Shown: one piece after another, positions 35,540 to 45,235 of the stretch
Layout of the letters: each line of letters begins with the position of its first letter
How positions within the stretch are numbered: position 1 is the stretch's first letter
Assembly (NCBI RefSeq): GCF_045865695.1
Contig: NZ_BAACAP010000224.1
Location: forward strand, 1-64,000
Direction: 5' to 3'
Length of the DNA stretch: 64,000 nt
Source: Scytonema sp045865695
GTDB lineage: Bacteria > Cyanobacteriota > Cyanobacteriia > Cyanobacteriales > Nostocaceae
The notes under the pieces: generated by a model
Told to the model about the DNA's origin: nothing
What the model saw: the letters and a program-made list of their open reading frames with translations, nothing else
Database searches by the model: none
Program-made: the position numbers and the translations under genes

Positions 35540-35885
35540 TTTTGATAACTCTCCTGTCTAGTTGCAAATTAAAGCTTAATAAAAATTTGAGTTCTGCTGA
35601 AATTTGATGCATTAAGTTCTCTGTTTTAGGCGGATAACTCAAACAAACTCAGTAATCTGTGCTAGAATTTGGTATCAATTTTAATTTCCTTAAGTTATTT
35701 TTTTACTTAGCGAGCGGTAATAGATTAATCTTTGTCTTGTTTTCATAAACACTATAGCGAATTTACGGAGAAAACAGATAACTGTTCATTTTTATAGTAC
35801 AAGTATACTACAAGCGCCTATTTGATTTTTGAAATACACGTAAGGGAGCCACCTTCGTGCGCGGGGAACCCCCGACTGCTAGGAG

Positions 35886-35944
35886 TGGCATTGGGCAATG
35901 CTCACCACACAAAACTTTTGTGCGGCATTGCCCACCATACAGTA
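35886..35944. repeat. Long hairpin repeat, diverged copy
   Basis: ggcattgggcaatgctcacc pairs with gcggcattgcccaccatac across cacaaaacttttgt. Same family as 22158-22212. The surrounding gap 35540-35991 holds no supported gene; it must carry the promoter of the operon starting at 35539. Confidence 0.75.
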
Positions 35945-35991
35945 CTTAGATTTTTTCACAAATCAGATAGAATTCCTATATTCACTGTATA

Positions 35992-37212
35992 TCAAGCTAA
36001 TTGCTTGCTAAAACATTTTTTCACCACCCAGTTGTAGCTTAGTTCTAAGAACATACCTAGAGCACAAGTTATTAAAGTTACTAAAGCAAAGCGAACCCAG
36101 TATGAATGAATGAAAGATTGCATTACAAACCACAACCCTACGTATATATTCATATGAGTTAGAAAAATTCCATAAGAGTAATTACCTAAAAGACTCAGCC
36201 ATTTGTTAGCCCACTTCACGCTACACAACAGATGAAAAATGAGTCCAAATTCTCCAACACCAATAAGAGCATCTGATGGAACTCTCAAAATCATCCATTG
36301 TTCACTGGATGATACCCAGTCACAAACGAAACCCAATACCCATAAAAAAATGTTGAATCCCAACCAGGAAGGTTTAAGTACCAAGTTTTTAGATAGTCGA
36401 ACAAAACTATTAAAAGCATCAGAATTTTTTAAGGTATTCTTTTCGAGAAGAACAATAGCTAAAACAAGACCAAATACAAATTCAAACAATCGAGATGGAA
36501 ATAAAGAACCTCGTAAAAGTAGATTAGTTGCTAAATCATTCAAGGGTAAAGCAACAACTAAGCCTCGATATAACAAAGAGACTATGAGAGAACCAAGTAG
36601 TAAAATTGAGTAACTCCAGCGTTGGATACACCCAATTAAAAAGGGAAAAATAAAATAAAGCTGAATTGCTAATCCTACATACCACCAAGCTCCATTCAGG
36701 AAAAAATAGTACTTCCAAATCAAGTTGCGAAATGTTGTGAGAGTAGCCAAAATAGCTGTAAAAACTTCTACGCCTCCTTGCGTAAATATATCTTTTCCAT
36801 AAGGAATCAAATCATGATTTATTAAAAAAAGTATTAAAGCCAAGCCAATAGCTAACCAGTATAAAGGCAATAATCGTAGTAATCTTCGTTGCCAAAAAGA
36901 TACTGTAGTAAAATATTTTTTTGAGGATAAATGTGTTTGTCGCCACCAAGAAGCCCCTAATCCAAAACCACTAGCAATTAAGAAAAAATGAACCCCAAAT
37001 TTTCCTAAATAACAGAATGTAGATATAAGACCGTCTACTAAACTGGCTAATCCTTTAGTACTTGAGAAAGTAATTATTTGAGAAAATGATTGTACGTTTT
37101 GACTATACATTAGTAAATGGTACATAACAATCATTAAAATAGCTAGTCCTTTCACCGCAGGTAGAATATTACTAATGCGTTCATAATGTTTTAAATCGCA
37201 GTTTTCTTGCAT
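35992..37212 (-). CDS. Acyltransferase 3 (OafA/YrhL-type) membrane protein
   Basis: 406 residues with about ten membrane segments. The N-terminal LPAVKGLAILMIVMYHLLMY holds the conserved His of the family (R/K-G-x-A...H). HFFLIASGFGLGASWWR and WQRRLLRLLPLYW are the second and third family blocks. Such proteins transfer acetyl or other acyl groups to sugars of surface polysaccharides. Its place between glycosyltransferases supports modification of the glycan. It is on the same strand as the downstream operon but separated by 450 bases. Confidence 0.92.
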   Translation of the reverse strand: MQENCDLKHYERISNILPAVKGLAILMIVMYHLLMYSQNVQSFSQIITFSSTKGLASLVDGLISTFCYLGKFGVHFFLIASGFGLGASWWRQTHLSSKKYFTTVSFWQRRLLRLLPLYWLAIGLALILFLINHDLIPYGKDIFTQGGVEVFTAILATLTTFRNLIWKYYFFLNGAWWYVGLAIQLYFIFPFLIGCIQRWSYSILLLGSLIVSLLYRGLVVALPLNDLATNLLLRGSLFPSRLFEFVFGLVLAIVLLEKNTLKNSDAFNSFVRLSKNLVLKPSWLGFNIFLWVLGFVCDWVSSSEQWMILRVPSDALIGVGEFGLIFHLLCSVKWANKWLSLLGNYSYGIFLTHMNIYVGLWFVMQSFIHSYWVRFALVTLITCALGMFLELSYNWVVKKCFSKQLA

Positions 37213-37445
37213 ATATAAATCTCAATATAGATAAGAATATATTCATTGATAAAAACAAAATTGTCCTCAGAGATATCTCTTAATTATTTATACGTAATAC
37301 CGTTTTCAGATGAAGATGCATAGAAAAAACTCTACCATCTGTAGTATCTCTCCTTACCCCCCTTAATCCACGCCCTTACGGGTTCGCCACTCCTCTACGA
37401 AAGGAAACCTTTCTACAAGGGTGGACTCACCACTTGCTACAAGTC

Positions 37446-37548
37446 GCTTAACCCGCGATGGCGCAGTGGCTCCCCCTTATCAAGGGGGGAAACAGAAAAT
37501 TTATTTTCCTCCCCTTTATAAGGGGAGGTTAGTCGGGGTAAAAATAAT
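37446..37548 (+). repeat. Dispersed repeat (ggcgcagtggctccccctta type)
   Basis: The left part gatggcgcagtggctccccc is identical to 14653-14672. It is followed by hairpins ccccttatcaagggggg and cctcccctttataaggggagg. Confidence 0.85.
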
Positions 37549-37775
37549 ATGCAGCTTCATATTAAATTGGTATAAGGATTATTACTGAGAAAAGAATTAT
37601 ATTTTTGCAGTTAAAAATATAGGATATTCGTGGTAACTCTTTTAATCTCTTCTAATAGTGTAATGAGACTTTCATAAAGCAAGAAATATTGTCAACAAAG
37701 TTGCAAACATAGACTCACATTACAATAATGATTCTATTCAATATAACAAAATTAATAAAAAATAGTTCAAAATTT

Positions 37776-37808
37776 TTACAGTGTATTTACTAGTAGTAAA
37801 TACACTGT
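37776..37808. promoter_or_regulatory. Inverted repeat acagtgtatttacta/tagtaaatacactgt
   Basis: The sequence acagtgtatttactagtagt is followed by aaatacactgt. It forms a near-perfect 14-base-arm palindrome around a short centre. It lies 180-210 bases upstream of the glycosyltransferase gene at 38013. It could be an operator or a terminator-like hairpin; no T-run follows. Confidence 0.5.
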
Positions 37809-37877
37809 GGAGATTTTACCAAAATAGAAGTTATGTTATATAGCAATCCTGTCTAATTTGTGAAAAAATCTCAGTAC

Positions 37878-37934
37878 TGTAGGGTGGGCAATGCCCACCA
37901 AAAGCGTTACGTGGTGGGCATTGCCCACCCTACG
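37878..37934. repeat. Long hairpin repeat (gtagggtgggcaatgcccacc)
   Basis: gtagggtgggcaatgcccac on the left and gtgggcattgcccaccctac on the right form a 20-base perfect stem around aaaagcgttacgtg. Same family as 22158-22212. Confidence 0.9.
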
Positions 37935-38012
37935 TGTAGTTCTGTGGAGAGTTTAACAAAATAGAAGTTATAACAGTTATAAAAACTAGAAGTGATAGCA
38001 AATACAAATAAA

Positions 38013-39170
38013 ATGAGAGTAGCATTTATTACTAATTTTGATCTCCAAAAGCAGCCTTCTTCAAGACTTGGAAGATGGCTCTCTATAAAGAGGATCGCAC
38101 AAAGTTTAGAGAAAGCTGGAATTGAAGTTATCTATGTCGATCGCTTAAAAGAAACTCAGTGGCCTAGACACTGGACGATCCGTTTTAAATCCTTTATTTA
38201 CTCAAAGCTTGGTCAACGTTATTTACCAGAGATGAACGAACGAATTCTCCGAGATTATGCTAAACAAGTTGAAGTGAGGTTACGTCAAACAGAGTGTGAT
38301 TTAATTTTATGTCCCCATAATGCAAAACCTATTACATATTTGGAAGCTAAGCAACCTATTATACTTTGGCAAGACGCGCCTTTTTATTCTTTAGTAGACA
38401 CGTACATGAAAAATTTGTGTTATGAAACTAAGAAATCAATTTATGATGCAGAAGCTCTTGCATATAAAAAATGTTCTAAACTTTTCTTTTCATCTGATTG
38501 GGCAATTTTAGAAGTAAAGAAATTATGGCAAATTCCTTCATCATCTCTCAAGATGTTGTCATACGGCGCAAATTTTGAGAGTCATCTCGATCGTGATGAA
38601 ATTTGTACAATTGTTTCTCAAAGAATTACTAACACAGTTTGTAATCTTCTTTTTATTGGTTTGGATTGGCATCGTAAAGGAGGTGAGATTATATTAGAAG
38701 TTCTTCAACGTTTAATAAAGAGAGGAATTGAAACAAAACTTACTATTGTTGGATGTCAACCAAATCTTCCACTAGAAATAGAGCCATTTGTCAATCGAAT
38801 TGGTTTTATCAACTTTAATCTTGAGTCAGATAGTAAGAAAATGGCTCAGATATTTCAAGATACACATTTTTTTATTTTCCCATCCCAAATGGATTTTAGT
38901 CCTCATGTAATCAATGAATCAAGTTCCTTTGGAGTTCCTGTTCTAACCACTAATGTTGGTGGAATACCGTCACTTATTTCAGAAGGTGAAAATGGATTTA
39001 TTTTTAATCAACAAGAAATTGATGGATATGTTGATGTAATTGAAAAGTATTTCAAAAACAAGTTAAGTTACAAAAATTTAGCTATTAACTCATTTCATTA
39101 CTATTACAAAAATTTAACCTGGGATGCTTCGATTCAAACATTGATTGCAGAAATGAAAGCAATGATTTAG
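38013..39170 (+). CDS. GT4-type glycosyltransferase
   Basis: 385 residues from ATG (MRVAFITNFDLQ); GTG at 37992 would add seven. GT-B features: LLFIGLDWHRKGGEIILEVL near 225, TIVGCQP, and the donor-site loop FSPHVINESSSFGVPVLTTN followed by VGGIPSLISEGENGF. The N-terminal half (SSRLGRWLSIKRIAQSLEKAG) is variable, as expected for acceptor binding. It is the only plus-strand gene in the glycan region. The conserved Glu is in NESSSFG. Confidence 0.88.
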   Translation: MRVAFITNFDLQKQPSSRLGRWLSIKRIAQSLEKAGIEVIYVDRLKETQWPRHWTIRFKSFIYSKLGQRYLPEMNERILRDYAKQVEVRLRQTECDLILCPHNAKPITYLEAKQPIILWQDAPFYSLVDTYMKNLCYETKKSIYDAEALAYKKCSKLFFSSDWAILEVKKLWQIPSSSLKMLSYGANFESHLDRDEICTIVSQRITNTVCNLLFIGLDWHRKGGEIILEVLQRLIKRGIETKLTIVGCQPNLPLEIEPFVNRIGFINFNLESDSKKMAQIFQDTHFFIFPSQMDFSPHVINESSSFGVPVLTTNVGGIPSLISEGENGFIFNQQEIDGYVDVIEKYFKNKLSYKNLAINSFHYYYKNLTWDASIQTLIAEMKAMI

Positions 39171-39187
39171 GTATTTTAAATTTGTAA

Positions 39188-39215
39188 GGGACAAGATTTT
39201 TTCACATCTTGTCCC
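39188..39215. terminator. Hairpin between convergent glycosyltransferase genes
   Basis: gggacaagat and atcttgtccc form a perfect 10-base stem around ttttttca-like loop. It sits 18 bases after one stop and 33 bases from the other, so it may end both transcripts. No classical T-run follows on either strand. Confidence 0.5.
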
Positions 39216-39247
39216 TAAGAAGAAGTTTGAAGAGTTGAACTTGTTGT

Positions 39248-40393
39248 TTAGCTTATTACTAAACTAGCTGAATTATCAACAATTTTATTTTCAAAGTAGG
39301 AATGCACAACTTCATTAATCTCTGACATAAATTTCTGACTAGAAAATAAATTTCTTTGTTCCTCTAAAGATTGTATGAGTTGATATTGCTTAGCTGGACT
39401 CTTGAAAAGATTGACAATCTTTTCAACAGCTTCCACTTCAGTATTAAAAAACAGATCTTCATTTTGTTGACCTACTATTTCAATTTGTCCGCCTACACTT
39501 CTAACAAAAGGAATAGCACCAGCTTTAACCATTTCTGCAATAGAAATTCCAAATGGCTCTTTCTTATAGTGAATACCATACTTGCATTTAGTTAAAATTT
39601 TTATATATTCCTTATAAGGAAGATTTTCATATAAAGTAATCCAAGATGAATTTTCTTTAATTATCTTTTTAATGAAATGATTATACTTCCATCCATAAAT
39701 TCCCCCACCTCCACCAGTCAAGTAGAGTTTAATATCAAAACCTTGTTCTCGAACTAACTGAAGGATGTTAATGACTCTATGTGGCTCTTTCATTTTCACT
39801 ATCCTACCACTACAGATGAAAGCGTCTTCCTTCTCGCTCCAAGGTATATTTGAAGTATTCATAACAACAGGAGGAAATACGACTTTGGCATTTACACCAT
39901 AAGTTTCTTTAGCAACATTTGCTACATAATAAGAATTTGCCAAAGAAATATTTTCAACCAGTTGTGTTTCAGAAAAATTTGATATTTTTTGATAAAAAGG
40001 AGTCGCTTCGATAACTTTTATCCAATGTATATATTGAATTCCTACTTTACCAAGATCCATAGCATTATATGCAGATATAACCAGATCGTAATCTTGATTA
40101 TTTTGTTTAAAAAATCTGATTAAAAAATGCATAAAAAGAAATCTTATTTGTGGGCTATTAGCTATCAGTAAATTGCAAAGATAGCTAAAAAAACTTGATG
40201 CTAATGTTTTCACTTTGATATTTTGATTAGACAAATTTGTTCCATACATGGAATTTAGTCTTTCAAAATCAATATGACTAATTGTAAATAATGTAAGTTC
40301 ATATCTTTCTTTAAGTGCTTGAAGCATCCATAATGCTACTGCTTCTGCTCCGCCACCTGTAAAATAGGGATAGTAAATTGCAATTTTTTTCAT
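39248..40393 (-). CDS. GT4-type glycosyltransferase (ALG11-like)
   Basis: 381 residues. N-terminal glycine loop YYPYFTGGGAEAVALWMLQA; donor domain with FICSGRIVKMKEPHRVI, LYLTGGG and the EX7E-like PFGISIAEMVKAGAIPFVRSVGGQIEIV. This is the ALG11-like arrangement seen in mannosyl-type transferases. It is the last gene of the second glycan module, about 115 bases after the exporter. Low-GC codon use resembles its neighbours. Confidence 0.88.
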   Translation of the reverse strand: MKKIAIYYPYFTGGGAEAVALWMLQALKERYELTLFTISHIDFERLNSMYGTNLSNQNIKVKTLASSFFSYLCNLLIANSPQIRFLFMHFLIRFFKQNNQDYDLVISAYNAMDLGKVGIQYIHWIKVIEATPFYQKISNFSETQLVENISLANSYYVANVAKETYGVNAKVVFPPVVMNTSNIPWSEKEDAFICSGRIVKMKEPHRVINILQLVREQGFDIKLYLTGGGGGIYGWKYNHFIKKIIKENSSWITLYENLPYKEYIKILTKCKYGIHYKKEPFGISIAEMVKAGAIPFVRSVGGQIEIVGQQNEDLFFNTEVEAVEKIVNLFKSPAKQYQLIQSLEEQRNLFSSQKFMSEINEVVHSYFENKIVDNSASLVIS

Positions 40394-40507
40394 AATTCTA
40401 AACCTGTGTTGTTTAAGTTATAGGAATGCGTTTATTTAGCAATAACTTTGACTTTGAATAGATTAGTATTTAATCGCTCTGTAAAATTTAAAAAAGAATC
40501 AATTAAT

Positions 40508-42748
40508 TTAAGTTAGCATTTTTAAATAACTCATACTATTTAATAAATCGATGGCAGAATAATAAGAGCCTTGAATTAATTCATTTTCTTCTTTAGAATT
40601 ATCTACTAACCCATCAGCTAGTAAACGAAGAAACCCTAGCATTGAGTTGAGGCGTATACGAATTTGATGAGAGATGTGCATTAAAGTAGTATTTTGAGTA
40701 TTGGTAAATTTTGTTTGTTCTGTTAATGCAGTTTCTTTCAACCTGATTTGCAATTTTACAGTCTCTTCAAAAGACTCTATAGTATTGAGAATTTCAACAG
40801 CTAAGTTAAAAGATTGGTCAATTAGTTCTTGTCTGTTTTGAGATTTTTCTAAAGTTTCATCAAGTAGTAAGCGTAGGCAATCGATCATGGGGTTGAGTTT
40901 AATCTGCACTTCATCAGCAATATGCTTTAACCTTTCATCTCGACTAATTTGAACTTCGCCCTGTTCGGCAAATTGCATTGAATACAGGCGTGAGTAGTAA
41001 CCTCCTTTTTGTAAAAGTTCTTCATGAGTTCCCAGTTCTACAACTTGTCCTCGATCCATCACGGCAATTTGATGAGCTTTTTGTACTGTAGAAAGACGGT
41101 GAGCGATCACTAAAGTTGTACGATCGCGACTCAAAGCATCAATAGCTTCTTGAACTAAGCGTTCAGAAACAGTATCTAAAGCACTCGTTGCTTCATCAAG
41201 AATGAGAATTTCTGGATTTTGTAACAGTGCGCGGGCGATCGCTAATCTTTGTCTTTGTCCACCAGATAACATCACACCGCGATCGCCAATTGCGGTATCA
41301 AACCCTTGAGGCAATTTGATAATAAACTCATAAGCATTTGCTTGCTTTGCAGCTGTAATAATTTCTTCAGAAGTTGCTTCAGGACGTCCATAAGCAATAT
41401 TATTTCGTACTGAATCATTAAAAAGAAAGGTATCTTGACTAACGATACCCATTGCCTTTCTTAAAGATTGCAAATTGAACTCTCGGAGATCGACTCTATC
41501 AATAGCAATACAACCAGAATTAGGATCGTAAAACCTAGGCAATAAATCAGCTAACGTTGATTTACCAGCACCAGAACCGCCTACTAAAGCTAGAGTTGTG
41601 CCACGTGGTAAATATAACTCAACATCTTTGAGAACTAACTTATCATTTCCAGGATAGCCAAAAGATATGTGGTTAAAATGGATTCCCTCATGTAATTTTG
41701 TATAAGTCACTTTACCATTAGCCATGAATGGTTTATTATCACGCTGTAAAAAATCACTTACAATATCCATACTCGCAGAATTATTGGCAAAAGTACTGCG
41801 AAGAGTATTTAATTGTGAAATTAATGGAAGGACTCGTAGTAGTACCAATAAATATGTCAAGAGAATTGCGGAAAGTGAAGCTATTCGATCTGCAAATAAA
41901 ACTTTTCCTAAAAAAACAATTAGAATAATGGATGCAATGCCAGTGACTTCACTGATTGGCGCGATTACTTCACTTAATAGCTGAGACTGAAATTCAGCTT
42001 TTTCACGAGCACGAATTAGCGTTAGAATTTTTTGATATGTTCTTTCTTCGTTAGCCGTTGCTTTGACTAATCGAATTCCGCTCAATGTTTCTAGCAATGT
42101 ATTGGTTAAATTCTTAGCCATATCACTAAGAACTTTTCCAAAATGTTTTGAACGGGAAATTGCATATTGATTGACTAAGGCAACTAAAGATAGTAAAAGT
42201 GTCGAGCAAATAGTTAATTGCCAAGAAATTGACATTAAAACAACTAAAAAAACTAAAATTGTAATAGCAACTATTGTTAGTGTAATTAAATTACTGATAG
42301 AATTAGCAGCTCGAGAAATTTCTGTATTAAATCGATTCATTAAGTCACCAAGTTTCATCTTGGTGTAATAATTTATATCAATATATAATAATTGCTTTAT
42401 AGCGAATTCTCGAATATCAGAAACTAACATTCTTTTTAAAGAACTAGATGATAATGTACTACTATAACTTGCTACATTCTTTAAAAGAATTATCAAGACA
42501 ACTGATGCGGACATGACTATCAATCGATAATTATCTGAAACATTATCAAAAGGAGCTAGAATCATTCTAAGAATAGAAGGTGCATTATTTAGCTCTATCT
42601 TTTGTCCAATAATATTCAAAACTATTGGTACAATTAACGTTGTACTTACTCCATTAAATAAACCTCCGGAAAATCCTAGTAATATAGTTAGGATAATTCT
42701 AGTTATGTGGGGTCGAGTAAATTGTATTATTAGCTTATTTGACAACAT
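40508..42748 (-). CDS. HepA-like ABC exporter with tandem DHp-like C-terminal extension, paralogue
   Basis: 746 residues, closely similar to the exporter at 32060 along the whole length. Walker A GGSGAGKST near 390, LSGGQRQRLAIARALL near 495, LILDEATSALD. The 155-residue tail again has two units: IADEVQIKLNPMIDCLRLLL plus LIDQSFNLAVEILNTI, and then ISHQIRIRLNSMLGFLRLLA plus LIQGSYYSAIDLLNSM. The second unit keeps the His of the HisKA H-box (ISHxIR) while the first has Asp. There is no HATPase domain. Upstream are a GT2-like and a GT4 gene and downstream an ALG11-like gene, so it probably exports the glycan these build. Confidence 0.9.
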   Translation of the reverse strand: MLSNKLIIQFTRPHITRIILTILLGFSGGLFNGVSTTLIVPIVLNIIGQKIELNNAPSILRMILAPFDNVSDNYRLIVMSASVVLIILLKNVASYSSTLSSSSLKRMLVSDIREFAIKQLLYIDINYYTKMKLGDLMNRFNTEISRAANSISNLITLTIVAITILVFLVVLMSISWQLTICSTLLLSLVALVNQYAISRSKHFGKVLSDMAKNLTNTLLETLSGIRLVKATANEERTYQKILTLIRAREKAEFQSQLLSEVIAPISEVTGIASIILIVFLGKVLFADRIASLSAILLTYLLVLLRVLPLISQLNTLRSTFANNSASMDIVSDFLQRDNKPFMANGKVTYTKLHEGIHFNHISFGYPGNDKLVLKDVELYLPRGTTLALVGGSGAGKSTLADLLPRFYDPNSGCIAIDRVDLREFNLQSLRKAMGIVSQDTFLFNDSVRNNIAYGRPEATSEEIITAAKQANAYEFIIKLPQGFDTAIGDRGVMLSGGQRQRLAIARALLQNPEILILDEATSALDTVSERLVQEAIDALSRDRTTLVIAHRLSTVQKAHQIAVMDRGQVVELGTHEELLQKGGYYSRLYSMQFAEQGEVQISRDERLKHIADEVQIKLNPMIDCLRLLLDETLEKSQNRQELIDQSFNLAVEILNTIESFEETVKLQIRLKETALTEQTKFTNTQNTTLMHISHQIRIRLNSMLGFLRLLADGLVDNSKEENELIQGSYYSAIDLLNSMSYLKMLT

Positions 42749-42868
42749 AATATAATAATTTTATTAAGTTATATGGCATTATTTGTTTAGTAATTTCATA
42801 GAAACTTTAGAAAAAAAGATACAAATGAATGTATTTAAAGAAATACTAGAAATCTTGAAAACAAAAAT

Positions 42869-43822
42869 TTAAACAAGAGTTTCTTGCCAAAGTTCCCACC
42901 TGAGATCGTAATGTCCAGCCTGTTCTGAAGGGTACCAACCAGCTTCAATTTTTTCAATAATTTTTGGCAATGCTTGAATAAAATCTTGACTCCGGTTGAT
43001 GGGATGAAGAGTCCATGCTCGCTCGGAAGCGATTGTGGCTCTAACATAAGAAGTCTGTTCCATCTTTTTCGATACCATAACCTCCCAAGAATCTAAAGCT
43101 CCAGCCCCAGTTAAGTTACATAGTATTGTCTGTATTTGTAAAGGCAAAGCATTAATAAATTCTCGTCGGAAGGGTCGCCAAATAATTGGAATTGGGAGAA
43201 AAGAATCAAAACGTTTGCGATTGATTAAATAAGCACGACTGCTAAAGAATTTAAAGCGATAAAATCCGGCTAGATCGTACTCATATTTAAATTTTTGATG
43301 TAAACTGCCATCTTTAGTAGGCGGTCCCGTCAAAGGTCTAATAGCTATCACCTCTGGATTTTCTTGCATAAGCTTGATACCATGTTCTATCCAGCTATAA
43401 CCTGGTTCTTGGTATAAAAGCATATCGCTATCAAAATGAAGCACGTAATCACTTTGACAATTTTCAATTTTAAAAATTGTACCGAGAATTGGATAGCCTT
43501 TATAGTTATGTGTAGGTCTTATAGCACTACCAAAGTGTTTTTTATAAACTCTCTCTCGAAAACTTTTTGTATAGTCAAAATTCACAATTTTATCTACTAT
43601 ATTTAAAGCTTGCAACTGCTCGCAAGCATTACGTAATTGTTCCATTGTTCCAATACCGGGACGATTAACTTTGTCACCTGAGAGAGGAGCAGTATCTACA
43701 GCTAAAACGCGCTCGTTAAAAGGAAATTTACAAGTCCTAACTAGATGCGGGATTGTATGCATCATAAAAGGAATATCTGTCCTGGCAACCATTATTGAAA
43801 GCGAACAACTAGGATAAGTCAT
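42869..43822 (-). CDS. GT2-like glycosyltransferase
   Basis: 317 residues. SLSIMVARTDIPFMMHTIPH opens a GT-A fold and VLHFDSDMLLYQEPG near residue 130 holds the DxD motif. ITGP-like RPLTGPPTKDGS and the Trp-rich end (AGHYDLRWELWQ) are not assigned. The family seems cyanobacterial; donor unknown. It lies between the GT4 gene (29 bases upstream) and the exporter, so it likely belongs to the same operon. Confidence 0.75.
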   Translation of the reverse strand: MTYPSCSLSIMVARTDIPFMMHTIPHLVRTCKFPFNERVLAVDTAPLSGDKVNRPGIGTMEQLRNACEQLQALNIVDKIVNFDYTKSFRERVYKKHFGSAIRPTHNYKGYPILGTIFKIENCQSDYVLHFDSDMLLYQEPGYSWIEHGIKLMQENPEVIAIRPLTGPPTKDGSLHQKFKYEYDLAGFYRFKFFSSRAYLINRKRFDSFLPIPIIWRPFRREFINALPLQIQTILCNLTGAGALDSWEVMVSKKMEQTSYVRATIASERAWTLHPINRSQDFIQALPKIIEKIEAGWYPSEQAGHYDLRWELWQETLV

Positions 43823-43851
43823 AATTTTTTGAAAACTAACTATACAGATAT

Positions 43852-45048
43852 TTATAAATTTTGAACAATTTTTGAGAGGACAGTAGCCATAGCATTCAGA
43901 CTATAGTACTCAATACATCTTTTTCTAGCTAACTCTCCTTGCTCATTTGCTTTATCTAAATTTTGGAAGATCCATTGAATTTTCTCAGCAATTTGTTCCG
44001 GACAACTAGGATCGACTAAGTATCCAGTATTACCTAAAATTTCTGGAATATCTCCTACACGTGTTGCTAAAATGGGTTTTGCCATCGCCATACCATCGGT
44101 TATTTTTAAGGGAAACTGAGCCAAAGCGGCTGGAGTATCTCGTTGTGGGACAACAATTATATGTGCTGCTGACACAATTTCAGGCATAGCTGTAGGTAGT
44201 GCTTTAGGTAATTGAATAATCCAACGTCCCCATTTTTTGAAAAGTTGAGAATCGTAGTCATCGTAAGGGCTACCACCTACGATCGCTAATCTTAAATCTG
44301 GTTCGTTCAGTTTATCTAAAGCGATTAAAACATCTTCAACCCCTTTATATGGTCTTGGCGCACCGGGAAACATTAAAACGCGATATCCAGAAAGCCCATA
44401 ACGCGCTCTACTTTCTTCTGAATTATATTTTTCAGGATTAAACAAATTCGTATCTTTACCATTAGGTACATACACCCCTCCAAACTTTGACTTCAAAAAT
44501 TGAGTGTGTATGGTAACAGCATCAGCACGATTAACCATGTTTTCCATCCATTTCAAATAGAAGGGATGATCTGGATACCTCAATGCACCATTTGATTTAA
44601 AAACATCTCTATATAATTGTTTGATAGAGGGGCGGTATTGCCATTTCTCACCACCGTACCAACTTAGCTCCCAATCGTCTATATCCAAAATAACAGGTCG
44701 ATGGCTTCCCATTTTTTTTAACATAGACAGGCCAAAAGTTGTTGTTTTTGGTCTCATAGCATAAATAATATCACCATCAACCTTTTTCAAAAGTTGAGAA
44801 GCTGCTCCAAGAAACTTCGGATAGTTATGACCGTTTAATTTATAAATAGGTATTTCAGATTGATTTGTTGTTGCTGTCTCATTACTAAAATCAAAACCTA
44901 AAATTTCTACTTTATATTGAATTTTATGAAGTGCTTGAGCTAATAAGAAAGAACGTACTGCACCACCCCATCTTCCCGCTCCCGCACTTGATAAATCGCT
45001 TACTAATATAGAAATTTTTAATGTTTTTTTGTCTTTCAGTACAAGCAT
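43852..45048 (-). CDS. GT4-family glycosyltransferase, paralogue of 34382
   Basis: 398 residues. It aligns with the gene at 34382 throughout: LDIDDWELSWYGG, YVPNGKDTNLFNPEKY, MFPGAPRPYKGVEDVL, IVGGSPYDDYDS and DGMAMAKPILATRVGDIPEIL. It has a longer, Gly/Arg-containing loop near the N-terminus (SSAGAGRWGGAVRSFLL). Same predicted role, transfer of an activated sugar by a retaining GT-B enzyme. It heads the second glycan module. Confidence 0.93.
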   Translation of the reverse strand: MLVLKDKKTLKISILVSDLSSAGAGRWGGAVRSFLLAQALHKIQYKVEILGFDFSNETATTNQSEIPIYKLNGHNYPKFLGAASQLLKKVDGDIIYAMRPKTTTFGLSMLKKMGSHRPVILDIDDWELSWYGGEKWQYRPSIKQLYRDVFKSNGALRYPDHPFYLKWMENMVNRADAVTIHTQFLKSKFGGVYVPNGKDTNLFNPEKYNSEESRARYGLSGYRVLMFPGAPRPYKGVEDVLIALDKLNEPDLRLAIVGGSPYDDYDSQLFKKWGRWIIQLPKALPTAMPEIVSAAHIIVVPQRDTPAALAQFPLKITDGMAMAKPILATRVGDIPEILGNTGYLVDPSCPEQIAEKIQWIFQNLDKANEQGELARKRCIEYYSLNAMATVLSKIVQNL

Positions 45049-45235
45049 AATAATTTATCTTTATATAAAAATATATAAGTTTGATAGTTTCAATAAGATA
45101 TAGAAAAGTGTAAGTAATTAATTAAATTAATAATTACCCCAAAAATATAACTTTATTTTTACTAATAGCTAAGAGTGTTTTTACTGAAAAATTAGAAAGA
45201 CTTAGAACGATTGACAGTAAAAATCAGTAAAATTA

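Larger units (their letters stand above)
37213..37991. other. Intergenic region with repeats, no gene recognised
   Basis: 779 bases between divergent genes. It holds the two repeats listed separately and a palindrome-like tgtatttactagtagtaaat run at 37780-37802 (gtatttac/gtaaatac arms, acagtgtatttact...agtaaatacactgt) that might be a regulatory site. No reading frame is credible. Confidence 0.5.

Noticed and set aside
35822..36037. 71-codon plus-strand frame
   Set aside because: Repeat-derived (GNAHHTKLLCGIAHHT) and overlaps the acyltransferase gene end.
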